Assembly: GCA_964547645.1 (NCBI GenBank)
Contig: CAZJOM010000006.1
Span: 28,524 to 92,523, forward strand
Length of the DNA stretch: 64,000 bases
Direction of reading: 5' to 3'
Source of the DNA: SZUA-430 sp964547645
GTDB taxonomy: Bacteria > Pseudomonadota > Alphaproteobacteria > Micropepsales > Micropepsaceae
The notes beneath the pieces were generated by a model, which was not told where the DNA came from, searched no databases, and saw only the letters and a list, made by a program, of their open reading frames with translations. A program made the position numbers and the translations under genes. Below are positions 23,675-32,500 of the stretch, one piece after another (the stretch's first letter is position 1; each line of letters starts with the position of its first letter).

Positions 23675-26097
23675 GTGGCATGGAGAAAAGGGGCTCGGCT
23701 GTGACACCGTCTCGCTCAGACACGAATGAGGTCGTCTGGTTTGAGGACTTGTCGCGCGGCGATGTTGCACGTGTCGGCGGTAAGAATGCGTCGCTGGGCG
23801 AGATGGTGCGCCATCTTTTGCCGCAAGGCGTTGCCGTACCGCCCGGCTTCGCGACGACCGCCGAAGCCTATCGTCGCTTCGTGCGCAGCAATGGTCTCGA
23901 TCGGGTAATCGAAGCGACGCTCGCAGAATACGAGAAGCGTAAGCTAACACTTGCGGAGGCGGGCGCGTCGCTCCGTGCTGCCGTTCTGCGCGCGGATTGG
24001 CCGACGGAATCGGCTGCAGCTATTCGTGCCGCCTATGCCGCGCTGTGCGGGCGGCTGAACAGAAGCGACGCCGATGTTGCCGTGCGGTCTAGCGCGACGG
24101 CAGAGGACCTGCCTGATGCCAGTTTTGCCGGTCAACAAGAATCCTACCTCAACGTTCGTGGAGCTCAGGCTGTGCTTGACGCCTGTAAGCGTTGCTACGC
24201 ATCATTGTTCACCGATCGGGCGATCGCCTACCGTGTCGCGAAGGGTTTCGATCACCGCAAGGTGGCCCTGTCGGTCGGCGTGCAGGCGATGGTGCGCGCT
24301 GACCTCGGCGGCGCAGGTGTGATGTTTTCCATCGACACGGAGACCGGATTCGAAAAGGTAGTGTTGATCAACGCCGCTTGGGGTTTGGGCGAGAACGTCG
24401 TGCAGGGCGTAGTCGATCCTGACGAGTACCAAGTCTACAAGCCTTTGCTTGCCGATCCGAAACTGGTGCCGATCGTGGAGAAGCGCTGTGGCGGCAAAAC
24501 GCACAAGTTGATCTATGCTACAGACGGCGAACGCTCGACAAAAAATGTGCCGACCGCGCTTGCCGAGCGCACGGCCTTTGTGCTCGGCGATCAGGAAATC
24601 TTGACGCTCTCCCGCTGGGCCTGCGTGATCGAGCAACACTACGGGCGTCCCATGGACATGGAATGGGCGAAGGATGGGGAGAGCGGTGCGCTGTTCATCG
24701 TTCAGGCGCGGCCAGAGACGGTGCAGTCGCGCCGCGAGGCGAGCGACTTCAAGACCTATCGCATCCGTAAGAAAGGCAAGACGCTCGCGAAGGGGCTCAG
24801 TGTTGGTGACGCTGTGGTCACGGGGCGTGTCTGCGTGATCGCAACGCCGAGCGACATCGGCCGCTTTGTCGATGGTGCCGTTTTGGTCACCCGTACGACG
24901 GACCCTGACTGGGTTCCGATCATGAAACGCGCGGCGGCGATCGTGACCGACCATGGTGGCCGCACATCGCATGCCGCAATTGTGAGCCGCGAACTCGGGC
25001 TGCCGGCGATTGTCGGCACGGGCAATGCGACAGAGTTGCTCCACGACGAGCAGGAGGTGACCGTCTCCTGTGCCGAGGGTGAAGAGGGTTTCGTTTATGA
25101 AGGCCGCGCTGAGGTCGAGAGTGAAGCGCTCAAACTCGACGACGTGCCGAAGACGCGGACCAAGGTGATGCTCAACCTTGCCAACCCGGCAGCGGCCTTC
25201 CGATGGTGGCGGTTGCCCGCCGATGGTGTCGGCCTTGCCCGCATGGAATTTGTCGTGAGCAACCACGTGAGGGCGCATCCGATGGCGCTCGTGCGCTTTG
25301 GGACGCTGGCCGACGAAGGCGCGAAGCGAGCGATCGAAGAGCTGACGCGGGGCTACAGCGACAAAAAGGAGTATTTCATCGACCGTTTGGCACGAGGTCT
25401 TGCGCGCATCGCCGCGGTCTATGCGCCGCGGCCAGTCATCATCCGAACGAGCGATTTCAAGACCAACGAGTATGCCAATCTGATCGGCGGCCGCGCCTTC
25501 GAACCGGCGGAGGAGAACCCCATGATCGGTTTCCGGGGTGCATCGCGCTACTACTCGCCTTTGTATCGCGAGGGTTTCGCGCTTGAGTGCCAGGCGATCA
25601 AGCGGCTGCGCGAGATCATGGGCTTTTGCAACATCGTCGTGATGATTCCGTTCTGCCGGTCGGTGAAGGAGGCGGATCGCGTGCTCCAGGTCATGGCCGA
25701 GAACGGTCTGAAGCGCGGAGAGGGCGGGCTTGAGATCTATGTGATGTGCGAGATTCCGTCGAACGTAATACTGGCAAAGGCCTTTGCCGCGCGCTTCGAC
25801 GGTTTCTCGATCGGAAGTAACGATCTCACGCAGCTAACATTGGGCGTCGATCGTGATTCGGAGGCCTTGGCTGAGCTCTTCGACGAGCAGGACGACGCTG
25901 TGAAATGGATGATCCGTAACGTCATCGAAAGCGCGCACGCGGCGGGCGCCAAGGTCGGCCTCTGCGGCCAAGCCCCGAGCGATCACCCGGAGTTCGCGGC
26001 CTTTCTGGTCGAGTGCGGCATCGATTCGATCTCGGTGACACCCGATAGTTTCGTCTCCGTCAAACAGAAAATCGCCGCTGAGGAGCGAAAGCGGTGA
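23671..26097 (+). CDS. ppsA: Phosphoenolpyruvate synthase
   Basis: This encodes 808 residues. The N-terminal ATP-grasp domain opens VWFEDLSRGDVARVGGKNAS and contains SSATAEDLPDASFAGQQES. The swivelling domain has the phospho-His in GGRTSHAAIV (His434). The C-terminal PEP-binding barrel follows, with FVVSNHVRAHP, RTSDFKTNEY, IGSNDLTQLTLGVDRDS and GLCGQAPSDHPEF. The enzyme converts pyruvate + ATP to PEP + AMP + phosphate. The AMP made could feed AMP phosphorylase. It is in the FixK-box operon, overlapping both neighbours by four bases. Confidence 0.95.
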   Translation: MSGMEKRGSAVTPSRSDTNEVVWFEDLSRGDVARVGGKNASLGEMVRHLLPQGVAVPPGFATTAEAYRRFVRSNGLDRVIEATLAEYEKRKLTLAEAGASLRAAVLRADWPTESAAAIRAAYAALCGRLNRSDADVAVRSSATAEDLPDASFAGQQESYLNVRGAQAVLDACKRCYASLFTDRAIAYRVAKGFDHRKVALSVGVQAMVRADLGGAGVMFSIDTETGFEKVVLINAAWGLGENVVQGVVDPDEYQVYKPLLADPKLVPIVEKRCGGKTHKLIYATDGERSTKNVPTALAERTAFVLGDQEILTLSRWACVIEQHYGRPMDMEWAKDGESGALFIVQARPETVQSRREASDFKTYRIRKKGKTLAKGLSVGDAVVTGRVCVIATPSDIGRFVDGAVLVTRTTDPDWVPIMKRAAAIVTDHGGRTSHAAIVSRELGLPAIVGTGNATELLHDEQEVTVSCAEGEEGFVYEGRAEVESEALKLDDVPKTRTKVMLNLANPAAAFRWWRLPADGVGLARMEFVVSNHVRAHPMALVRFGTLADEGAKRAIEELTRGYSDKKEYFIDRLARGLARIAAVYAPRPVIIRTSDFKTNEYANLIGGRAFEPAEENPMIGFRGASRYYSPLYREGFALECQAIKRLREIMGFCNIVVMIPFCRSVKEADRVLQVMAENGLKRGEGGLEIYVMCEIPSNVILAKAFAARFDGFSIGSNDLTQLTLGVDRDSEALAELFDEQDDAVKWMIRNVIESAHAAGAKVGLCGQAPSDHPEFAAFLVECGIDSISVTPDSFVSVKQKIAAEERKR

Positions 26098-27104
26098 GGA
26101 TTGTGGTCTTCGAGGCCGAGGGGCGGGAGCGGGCCGCATTCGACCGGCTTGGCGGCGTTCACAAGGTGAACTTCGTGGCCGAACCCCTCAAGGCCGAGAC
26201 CGCCTCGGCCTTTGTCGACGCTGAGATCGTATCCACATTCGTTTACTCGGATCTGAGCCGGTCGGTGCTTGAGAACCTGGGCAGCCTCAAGTTGATCGCG
26301 ACGCGCTCCACCGGCTACGACCACATCGATATCGCTTTCTGCAATGAGAAGGGCGTCGCGGTCGCGAACGTGCCGACCTACGGCGAAAACACTGTCGCCG
26401 AACATGTCTTCGCACTTTTGCTCTCGCTTGCGCATCGGCTGCCCGAGGCTGTGGAACGAGCGAGGTCGGGCCGGTTCTCCCCGCAAGGGTTGGAGGGCTT
26501 TGACCTTGCGGGCAAGACAATCGGCGTCGTTGGTGTCGGCCACATCGGGCGGCACGTGATCCGCATTGCTAAGGGATTCGCGATGCAAGTCGTCGCTTTC
26601 GACGTCAAGCGCGACCAGGCGCTCGCGCGCGAGCTCGGCTTTCGCTACTTGCCGTTCGACGAACTCTTGACCGTCGCCGACATCGTCTCGCTGCACGCCC
26701 CGGCGATGAAGGAGACTCATCATCTCCTGTCGACGCTTGCGTTCGACAAGATGAAGGAGAAGGCAATCGTCATTAACACAGCGCGCGGCAGCTTGATCGA
26801 TGCACACGCGCTCATCATGGCGTTACGTTCTGGCAGGATCGCCGGCGCGGGTCTCGACGTACTGCCCGACGAGCCGTTGATTCGGGAGGAGGCGGAGCTC
26901 GTCTGCTCGCTCTTCTCCGGCGAGCATGATCTGCGGGACGTTGTGGCCGACCACATCCTGCTGCATATGCCGAATGTGATCGTGACCCCGCATAGCGCCT
27001 TTAACACGCGCGAGGCGATCGTCCGTATCGTTGAAACGACGGTCTCCAATATCGAGAACTTTATCGCTGGCCAGCCGAAGAATCTCGTGAGCACTGTTCC
27101 TTAA
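26094..27104 (+). CDS. D-isomer-specific 2-hydroxyacid dehydrogenase (D-lactate type)
   Basis: This encodes 336 residues from GTG 26094, overlapping the ppsA stop by four bases. The nucleotide motif is GVVGVGHIGRHV. The catalytic Arg is in NTARGSLID, and the His in TPHSAFNTREA. The overall pattern (STGYDHIDI, NVPTYGENTVAEHVFALLL) is closest to D-lactate dehydrogenases. It would reduce pyruvate to D-lactate with NADH, a plausible electron sink at low oxygen, but other 2-keto acids are possible. It is the last gene of the FixK-box operon. Confidence 0.85.
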   Translation: MRIVVFEAEGRERAAFDRLGGVHKVNFVAEPLKAETASAFVDAEIVSTFVYSDLSRSVLENLGSLKLIATRSTGYDHIDIAFCNEKGVAVANVPTYGENTVAEHVFALLLSLAHRLPEAVERARSGRFSPQGLEGFDLAGKTIGVVGVGHIGRHVIRIAKGFAMQVVAFDVKRDQALARELGFRYLPFDELLTVADIVSLHAPAMKETHHLLSTLAFDKMKEKAIVINTARGSLIDAHALIMALRSGRIAGAGLDVLPDEPLIREEAELVCSLFSGEHDLRDVVADHILLHMPNVIVTPHSAFNTREAIVRIVETTVSNIENFIAGQPKNLVSTVP

Positions 27105-27241
27105 CAACAGTCGACGGCACTCTCTCGCCCAGCATCGCGGCAGGCGTCAGCCCAAGTTTGCAGCAATGTTGCCGCAAAATGCCGGCGACCCGGCGTCTCG
27201 AAGAAAGCAGGGCGCTTCAAGCCACATTTCTCGTCTCACTG

Positions 27242-27255
27242 TTGATCCATCTCAA
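27242..27255 (+). promoter_or_regulatory. Perfect FixK/FNR box upstream of cfa
   Basis: TTGATCCATCTCAA is an exact TTGA-N6-TCAA palindrome-type site. Its centre is 59.5 bases upstream of ATG 27308, the same distance as the box at 22928 from its gene. Confidence 0.75.
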
Positions 27256-27307
27256 TACCGCCTCGCAGTGGCGACCTAGTCTTCGCCCCGATGGGGCTCG
27301 AGGTGCT

Positions 27308-28558
27308 ATGCTACTTTGCAGGTTGCTCAAAACTTTGGTGCGCCACGGTCATCTGAGATTGGTCACCGCAGATGGGCAGGTGCACGACTTCGGCGAACTC
27401 TCCGTCCAGCCCGTCACCGTGCGCCTCCACGACAGGGCGGTCGCTCGGGCGCTCGTGGCTGACCCCTATCTCGCATTGGGCGAGGCATACATGGACGGGC
27501 GTCTCACCATCGAAGACGCAAATATCGCAGAGTTTCTCGGCCTAATCGCCCGCAATCTCGGGACCGGCTTTGGCAGCACGCACTGGCAGGCCCTGGCCCG
27601 CGTGCGTCGTTGGGCCAGACGCCTTTTGCAGTACAACTCTCACCGTCGTTCCCGACAGAATGTCGCGCATCACTATGATCTGTCGGGAAAGCTCTACGAT
27701 CTCTTCCTCGACGCCGACAAGCAATACTCTTGCGCGTTCTATGAATTGCCAAGCGATTCTCTCGAGGCTGCGCAGCTCAACAAGAAACGGCGCATCGCCG
27801 CCAAGCTCGACCTGAAGCCTGGTCAGCGGGTACTCGATGTTGGTTCGGGATGGGGCGGGCTCGGCCTTCACCTCGCGCAACTGGCCGATGTTGACGTCAC
27901 GGGCGTCACGCTTTCAGAGGAGCAATTGAAGATCGCGAACGCCCGCGCCCATGACTCGGGCCTGAGCGAGCGGGTGAGATTCAATCTTCGGGACTACCGC
28001 GACGTTTCAGGCCCATTCGACCGGGTCGTCTCGGTCGGCATGTTCGAGCACGTCGGCGTCGGGCATTTTGATCAGTTTTTCCGGAAGCTCTCGTCGCTGC
28101 TGACGGACGACGGGGTTGCGCTCATCCATTCGATCGGGCGTAGCGATGGCCCGGGTGCCACCAACTCTTGGATCGCGAAGTACATCTTTCCGGGCGGCTA
28201 CACGCCGGCTCTGAGCGAGGTCCTCCCTGCAGTCGAACGCGCCGGCCTCTTCGTCACAGATATCGAGATTTTGCGATTGCACTATGCCCGCACTCTCGCC
28301 GATTGGCGGTGTCGGTTCGTGGCGAACTGGAACCGCGCCAAGGAACTCTACGATGAGCGCTTCTGCCGCATGTGGGAGTTCTACCTTGCAGGCTGCGAAA
28401 TGGGGTTCCGCCATCAAGGCTTGATGGTGTTCCAGCTGCAGGTCGCCAAGCGCATCGACGCATTGCCGTTGACGCGCGACTACATGCAGCCCGAGAACCG
28501 CGACATAGCGCAGATCGTGCAGAAACCAACGATTCGAAAGACACCAAGGGCCGCTTGA
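27308..28558 (+). CDS. cfa: Cyclopropane-fatty-acyl-phospholipid synthase
   Basis: This encodes 416 residues from ATG 27308, preceded by GAGG. An earlier in-frame start at 27158 would run through the FixK box and is unlikely. The SAM motif is VLDVGSGWGGLGLHLA. The family blocks QNVAHHYDLSGKLYDLFLD, YSCAFY and VGMFEHVG are present. The enzyme adds a methylene bridge to unsaturated acyl chains of membrane phospholipids, commonly in stationary phase, acid or low oxygen. Both its FixK box and the nearby methionine adenosyltransferase (SAM supply) support a coordinated role. Confidence 0.92.
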   Translation: MLLCRLLKTLVRHGHLRLVTADGQVHDFGELSVQPVTVRLHDRAVARALVADPYLALGEAYMDGRLTIEDANIAEFLGLIARNLGTGFGSTHWQALARVRRWARRLLQYNSHRRSRQNVAHHYDLSGKLYDLFLDADKQYSCAFYELPSDSLEAAQLNKKRRIAAKLDLKPGQRVLDVGSGWGGLGLHLAQLADVDVTGVTLSEEQLKIANARAHDSGLSERVRFNLRDYRDVSGPFDRVVSVGMFEHVGVGHFDQFFRKLSSLLTDDGVALIHSIGRSDGPGATNSWIAKYIFPGGYTPALSEVLPAVERAGLFVTDIEILRLHYARTLADWRCRFVANWNRAKELYDERFCRMWEFYLAGCEMGFRHQGLMVFQLQVAKRIDALPLTRDYMQPENRDIAQIVQKPTIRKTPRAA

Positions 28559-28586
28559 CGCGCGGCGCTCACACAAGGAGGCGGCC

Positions 28587-28922
28587 ATGACCGTCGAAAC
28601 ACAAATCACCGCGCACAGCCACACGCACACGACAATCGATCCGCTCGTCTTATCGCTCTCGCTCGTCGCGTTCGGCCTGATCTCGTACTTCCTATGCCTC
28701 GCACTGGCGCTCGTCTTCCTGCCGATGGCTGAATCGATGAGGGTGCTGTATCCCGCCCTGTTTCCAGGTTTCGTATGGCTGACGGCTTCGTCGGTCGCGT
28801 GGGGAGCGTTGTTCGTCACTATTGCCGCGCTCTACGTCGGTTACGGATTCGCTCTTGTCTACAACGCGGTCAATCGCATCGTTCACGCCCCGAGATTGTC
28901 GATTCAGAGGAAGGAATCATGA
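28587..28922 (+). CDS. Small two-TM membrane protein (DUF5676-like?)
   Basis: This encodes 111 residues from ATG 28587, after AGGAGG. A short His/Thr-rich start (HSHTHTT) is followed by two long hydrophobic segments (about 22-45 and 68-95) and a basic tail. The layout resembles DUF5676 proteins; that is a tentative call. It overlaps the HdeD-like gene by four bases and lies 28 bases after cfa, so it is probably in the same transcript. Confidence 0.55.
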   Translation: MTVETQITAHSHTHTTIDPLVLSLSLVAFGLISYFLCLALALVFLPMAESMRVLYPALFPGFVWLTASSVAWGALFVTIAALYVGYGFALVYNAVNRIVHAPRLSIQRKES

Positions 28923-29494
28923 CCACTCAATCCGCAACGCATCGTCCGTCGATCTGGTGGTCGATCCTCTCGGGCCTGACCGTCCTTGCCGGCTTTCTTG
29001 CGATCGCGGCACCCATGGCCGCGGGCATCGCGGCGACAATATTCGTCGGCTGGCTCGTGACTTTCGCGGCCGCCACGCATTTGTGGCTGACCTTTGAGCC
29101 GCAGCGCCTGGCGTCGCGGCTCTGGCATGTGCTGGCCGCTGCCATTTACGGTATTGGCGGCCTTTATCTGGTGACGCGCCCGGATGTCGGTCTCTTGTCG
29201 CTGACGCTTTTCCTTGCAGTGATGCTCGTCGCAAGCGGCGTCTTTCGCGTCGCGGCTTACTTCGGTCTCAGGGATCGGGAGGGTGCCCTTTGGCTTCTGG
29301 CCGATGGCATCCTGACCATCCTCTTGGGGACGCTCGTCTATCTTGGCTGGCCTGCAAGTAGTCACTGGGCGGTCGGAACCCTCGTGGGCGTGACGCTCAT
29401 TTTCAACGGCGTTGCCAACTTGATGTTCTCGCAATCGTGCCGGCGTCATACGAAATCGGAAGACGGCGGCGTTGATGGTCACGCCGTCGTCTAG
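28919..29494 (+). CDS. HdeD-family membrane protein (DUF308)
   Basis: This encodes 191 residues from ATG 28919. Six hydrophobic helices are arranged in pairs, with the DUF308 pattern (SGLTVLAGFLAIAAP, FVGWLVTFAAA, LADGILTILLG). E. coli HdeD gives acid resistance at high cell density by an unclear mechanism. Here it fits the membrane-stress theme of cfa next door. Confidence 0.8.
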   Translation: MTTQSATHRPSIWWSILSGLTVLAGFLAIAAPMAAGIAATIFVGWLVTFAAATHLWLTFEPQRLASRLWHVLAAAIYGIGGLYLVTRPDVGLLSLTLFLAVMLVASGVFRVAAYFGLRDREGALWLLADGILTILLGTLVYLGWPASSHWAVGTLVGVTLIFNGVANLMFSQSCRRHTKSEDGGVDGHAVV

Positions 29495-29520
29495 GCCTGC
29501 ACACGAAGGGAACAAATTGT

Positions 29521-29954
29521 ATGAAGACGACGATGCTCACCGTGGCGTTGGCATGGATCGCGGCCGCAGGAGCCGCGTATGCCGTGCCCCAAATCGAAAC
29601 AGGGGCCGAGCTCGTGAGTGCCTGCGAACCCTACAGCAAGCTCCACGAACGAGAAGTGACGAATGCCGTCCATCCTCATCACTGCCACCGCTTCCTCGTT
29701 GCGTTCTTTTCCGGATTTGCAGCTGGTGAAGCGGCCGAGCGCAACGCGCGCGTGACCATGATGCAGGCGCGAAAGCCGGCGCTTGTGTTCACTTGCCTGA
29801 TTTCCTCTCTTACCGCGATATGGCTGCGCGCATTGTCGCCCAGGCAAAGCGGGACCCCGGCTTGCTCAAGGAGCCTGCAGCGCTTCTGGCACAGCGGACG
29901 CTTGAGCACGACTTTCCCTGTGCGAACGAACGTCACGAACCCGCGAAGAATTGA
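29521..29954 (+). pseudogene. Rap1a/Tai-like exported protein broken by a frameshift
   Basis: The frame from ATG 29521 gives a signal peptide (AWIAAAGAAYA) and the first half of a Rap1a/Tai-type domain (GAELVSACEPYS, CHRFLVAFFSGFAAGEA). Near 29760-29775 the family-like sequence moves to another frame, which reads CVHLPDFLSYRDMAARIV, then EPAALLAQRTLEHDFPC, and stops at 29952-29954. That second part matches the C-terminal half of the domain, including its closing FPC. Without correction the first frame runs on as unrelated Arg/Ser-rich sequence. So there is a one-base indel, either a real pseudogene or a base-call error in this assembly. The native gene would make about 143 residues. Confidence 0.7.
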
Positions 29955-30007
29955 GACATGCCGTGCCGTGTTTTCACGTCCAACTGCTTTCGAAAGGAAC
30001 CCAAAAA

Positions 30008-30529
30008 ATGCGCTTCCTGCTTCCACTGATTGCCGTATTGGCTCTCGCGACTCCAGCTCTGGCAAAGCCTCCTAGTGATCCACATCACCCACCAGGCAAA
30101 GCAGCCGTAGCCGCGCCCGGGCCGCAAGGAATGATGGGTATGATGCAAGGAATGATGGGGTGCCCGATGGCTGGGCACGTGGAAGGAACGCTCGCGTTTC
30201 TGAAGACAGAATTGAACATCACATCGGCACAGGGCCAAGTGTGGAATGCATTTGCGAGCGCTTTCCGCGATGTCGCCGCGTCACAGGGATCGATGATGGG
30301 CGGAGGCATGATGGGCGGCGGCATGATGGGCGGAGACGGGACAGGCCCCGCCATGACCAAGCCATTGCCCGATCGCCTGGCCATGCACACGCAGATGATG
30401 GAACGGCATTTGGACGCAGCAAAGAAACTTCAGGCGGCCATTCAACCGCTTTATGCCGCGCTTGACTCGGGGCAAAAGAAGACAGCCGACGAGTTGATGC
30501 CGATGATCGCCATGATGGCCATGATGTGA
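30008..30529 (+). CDS. Met-rich periplasmic protein, Spy/LTXXQ-like
   Basis: This encodes 173 residues from ATG 30008. A signal peptide (LLPLIAVLALATPALA) precedes a mature chain with Met/Gly clusters (MMGMMQGMMGCPM, MMGGGMMGGGMMGG) and a helical part with ITSAQGQVWNAFASAF, the LTxxQ-like pattern of Spy/CpxP chaperones. A Met-rich C-terminus follows (MPMIAMMAMM). Met-rich motifs of this kind often bind Cu(I), which would fit the P1B ATPase nearby; this is inferred. Its stop overlaps the GTG start of the next gene. Confidence 0.65.
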   Translation: MRFLLPLIAVLALATPALAKPPSDPHHPPGKAAVAAPGPQGMMGMMQGMMGCPMAGHVEGTLAFLKTELNITSAQGQVWNAFASAFRDVAASQGSMMGGGMMGGGMMGGDGTGPAMTKPLPDRLAMHTQMMERHLDAAKKLQAAIQPLYAALDSGQKKTADELMPMIAMMAMM

Positions 30530-31275
30530 CCGATGATTCGGGCGCGCGCGGGAAGCATGCTCTTGGTCCCAAAGAGGTTCTTTTCGCGAAGCGCCCGATT
30601 CTGTCAGATCTCCTCGTCTTTGTCGGCGTATCAGCTATCGTCGGGACGTTTCTGACGGCGACCACTCTGCTCCAGGCGAGCCAACTTCACTGGGGCGGCT
30701 TTGCCTGGCTGGTGGCCTTCTATGCCATGAGCGCGATCAGGGCGCCGCACGTGATCCGCAATGCCAGCAACACCATCGCCGAAACGCGCAGCGGTTGGGC
30801 CGACCGCGCTCTGCTTGCGGGCATGGGGCTAACGGGTGTCGGGCTACCGTTCATCGCTCTCGCGACATCGTGGCTTAGCCTTGCCGACTACGCAATGCCG
30901 GACTGGGCGACAACCACCGGCGTTGTTCTGGCCGTTGCCGCGTTGGCGCTGCTATGGCGAGCGCATTTCGACCTTGGCATCAACTGGAGCCCAAGCCTTG
31001 AGTTGCGACGCGACCACGGCCTTGTCGTGCTTGGCGTCTACCATTACGTCCGGCATCCCATATATGTCTCGATCTGGCTTTGGTCCTTGGCGCAACCGCT
31101 GCTCGTGCACAATTGGCTGGGTGGGGCCGCAATCCTTCCCGCGTTTGCCCTCCTCTATTTCGTTCGTGTGCCCCGCGAAGAGGCAATGATGCGCGATCGC
31201 TTTGGCGTGACCTACGATGCCTATTGCGCCCGTACTGGCAGACTGTTGCCGAAATTGATCAGGATTGAAAGCTGA
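30526..31275 (+). CDS. Isoprenylcysteine carboxyl methyltransferase-like membrane protein
   Basis: This encodes 249 residues from GTG 30526, overlapping the previous stop by four bases. Five or six hydrophobic segments are visible. The C-terminal ICMT signature is VYHYVRHPIYVSI and, later, PREEAMMRDRFGVTYDAYC. The SAM-dependent activity is inferred from the family; the substrate is unknown. It ends on the first base of the methionine adenosyltransferase gene, so a SAM-using and a SAM-making protein are directly coupled. Confidence 0.75.
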   Translation: MTDDSGARGKHALGPKEVLFAKRPILSDLLVFVGVSAIVGTFLTATTLLQASQLHWGGFAWLVAFYAMSAIRAPHVIRNASNTIAETRSGWADRALLAGMGLTGVGLPFIALATSWLSLADYAMPDWATTTGVVLAVAALALLWRAHFDLGINWSPSLELRRDHGLVVLGVYHYVRHPIYVSIWLWSLAQPLLVHNWLGGAAILPAFALLYFVRVPREEAMMRDRFGVTYDAYCARTGRLLPKLIRIES

Positions 31276-32468
31276 TGCAGGGTCTTATCCTCTCGCCACT
31301 TCGTGCCACCATCGATGAGCCCGTTGAAATCGTCGAGCGCAAGGGACTGGGTCATCCAGACACGATTTGTGATGCGTTGGCAGAGGATTTTTCGCGCAAC
31401 TTGAGCCTTGAGTATCGTCGGCGATTTGGCCGCATTCTACATCACAACGTGGACAAGGTGTTGCTCTGCGGTGGGCGCTCCGCTCCCGCCTTCAAGGGCG
31501 GCGCCATTCTATCGCCCATCAACATCTATTTGGCGGGGCGCGTGACGGCGACCGCCGGCGGGATCGATCTTCCAATTGACGATATTGCAGTAGAGGGCGC
31601 GCGGACGTGGCTGGGCTTGAATCTGCATGCACTCAACGCCGCACGCGACGTGCGCATCCACTGCGTCGCACAGCCAGGCTCTCAGGATCTACGCGATCTA
31701 TTTGGCCGAAACGAGGACCCGCTCGCGAACGATACGTCATACGGGGTCGCGCACGCGCCACTCTCAAATCTCGAGTCGTTGGTTCTCAGGCTTGAGAAAC
31801 GTTTGAACGACCGGGATCGTGTCAACGATCATCCGGCCTGGGGCGAGGATATCAAGATCATGGGCGTGCGCCGAGGCCTTGCGGTTGAACTTACGATCGG
31901 CTGCGCGATGATTGGAGGCTATCTCTCCGGCGTCGCCGAGTATCTCGCAGAAAAGGCGGCAGTGGAGGAGATCGCCCTTGGTCTTGCACACGAACACGGG
32001 TTCGCGCCCGCAGTAGTCCAGGTCAACATGGCAGATGACACGAGTAACGGTAGCGTTTTCCTCACCGTCAGCGGTACCTCGGCCGAGGCTGGCGACGATG
32101 GCGAAGTCGGCCGCGGCAACCGCGCAAACGGTCTCATCACGCCAGGCCGGGCGATGAGCTTGGAAGCCGTGGCGGGTAAAAATCCAGTAAGCCATGTCGG
32201 CAAAGTGTACAACGTGATCGCGCAGCGGATCGTAGCGAACCTCGTGTCCGCGCTGCCCGATATCGCCGGCGCCGAGTGTCTGCTGGTGAGCCGCATTGGG
32301 AGGCCCGTCTCGGAACCGGCGCTGGTGCAGGTCAAGATTGCCGCGCGAAACGGCGCCTCATCGCCCGAGCAATTGAGGGGCTGCGTCGCTGACGTAGTTT
32401 CTGGCTATCTCTCACGCACTGCCGAGCTTGTTGAGGAATTCGTGAGGGGCGGCATCAGTCAGTTTTGA
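31275..32468 (+). CDS. Methionine adenosyltransferase, archaeal type
   Basis: This encodes 397 residues. Motifs VERKGLGHPDTICDALAEDFS and GRILHHNVDKVLLCGG match the archaeal MAT family (COG1812), which shares little sequence with bacterial MetK. Other blocks are MADDTSNGSVFLTVSGTSAEAGDDGEVGRGNR and GKNPVSHVGKVYN. The enzyme makes S-adenosylmethionine from methionine and ATP. It is coupled to an ICMT-like methyltransferase and lies 2.7 kb after the SAM-using cfa gene. It is the third archaeal-type enzyme in the first 33 kb. Confidence 0.9.
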   Translation: MQGLILSPLRATIDEPVEIVERKGLGHPDTICDALAEDFSRNLSLEYRRRFGRILHHNVDKVLLCGGRSAPAFKGGAILSPINIYLAGRVTATAGGIDLPIDDIAVEGARTWLGLNLHALNAARDVRIHCVAQPGSQDLRDLFGRNEDPLANDTSYGVAHAPLSNLESLVLRLEKRLNDRDRVNDHPAWGEDIKIMGVRRGLAVELTIGCAMIGGYLSGVAEYLAEKAAVEEIALGLAHEHGFAPAVVQVNMADDTSNGSVFLTVSGTSAEAGDDGEVGRGNRANGLITPGRAMSLEAVAGKNPVSHVGKVYNVIAQRIVANLVSALPDIAGAECLLVSRIGRPVSEPALVQVKIAARNGASSPEQLRGCVADVVSGYLSRTAELVEEFVRGGISQF

Positions 32469-32500
32469 AAGGTGGGGACAGCGAAGCCCTTGGTCCCGCT

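Noticed and set aside
30281..30332. Tandem repeat of GCATGATGGGCGG-like units
   Set aside because: It is simply the coding sequence of the Met/Gly clusters in the Spy-like protein, not a CRISPR or regulatory repeat.
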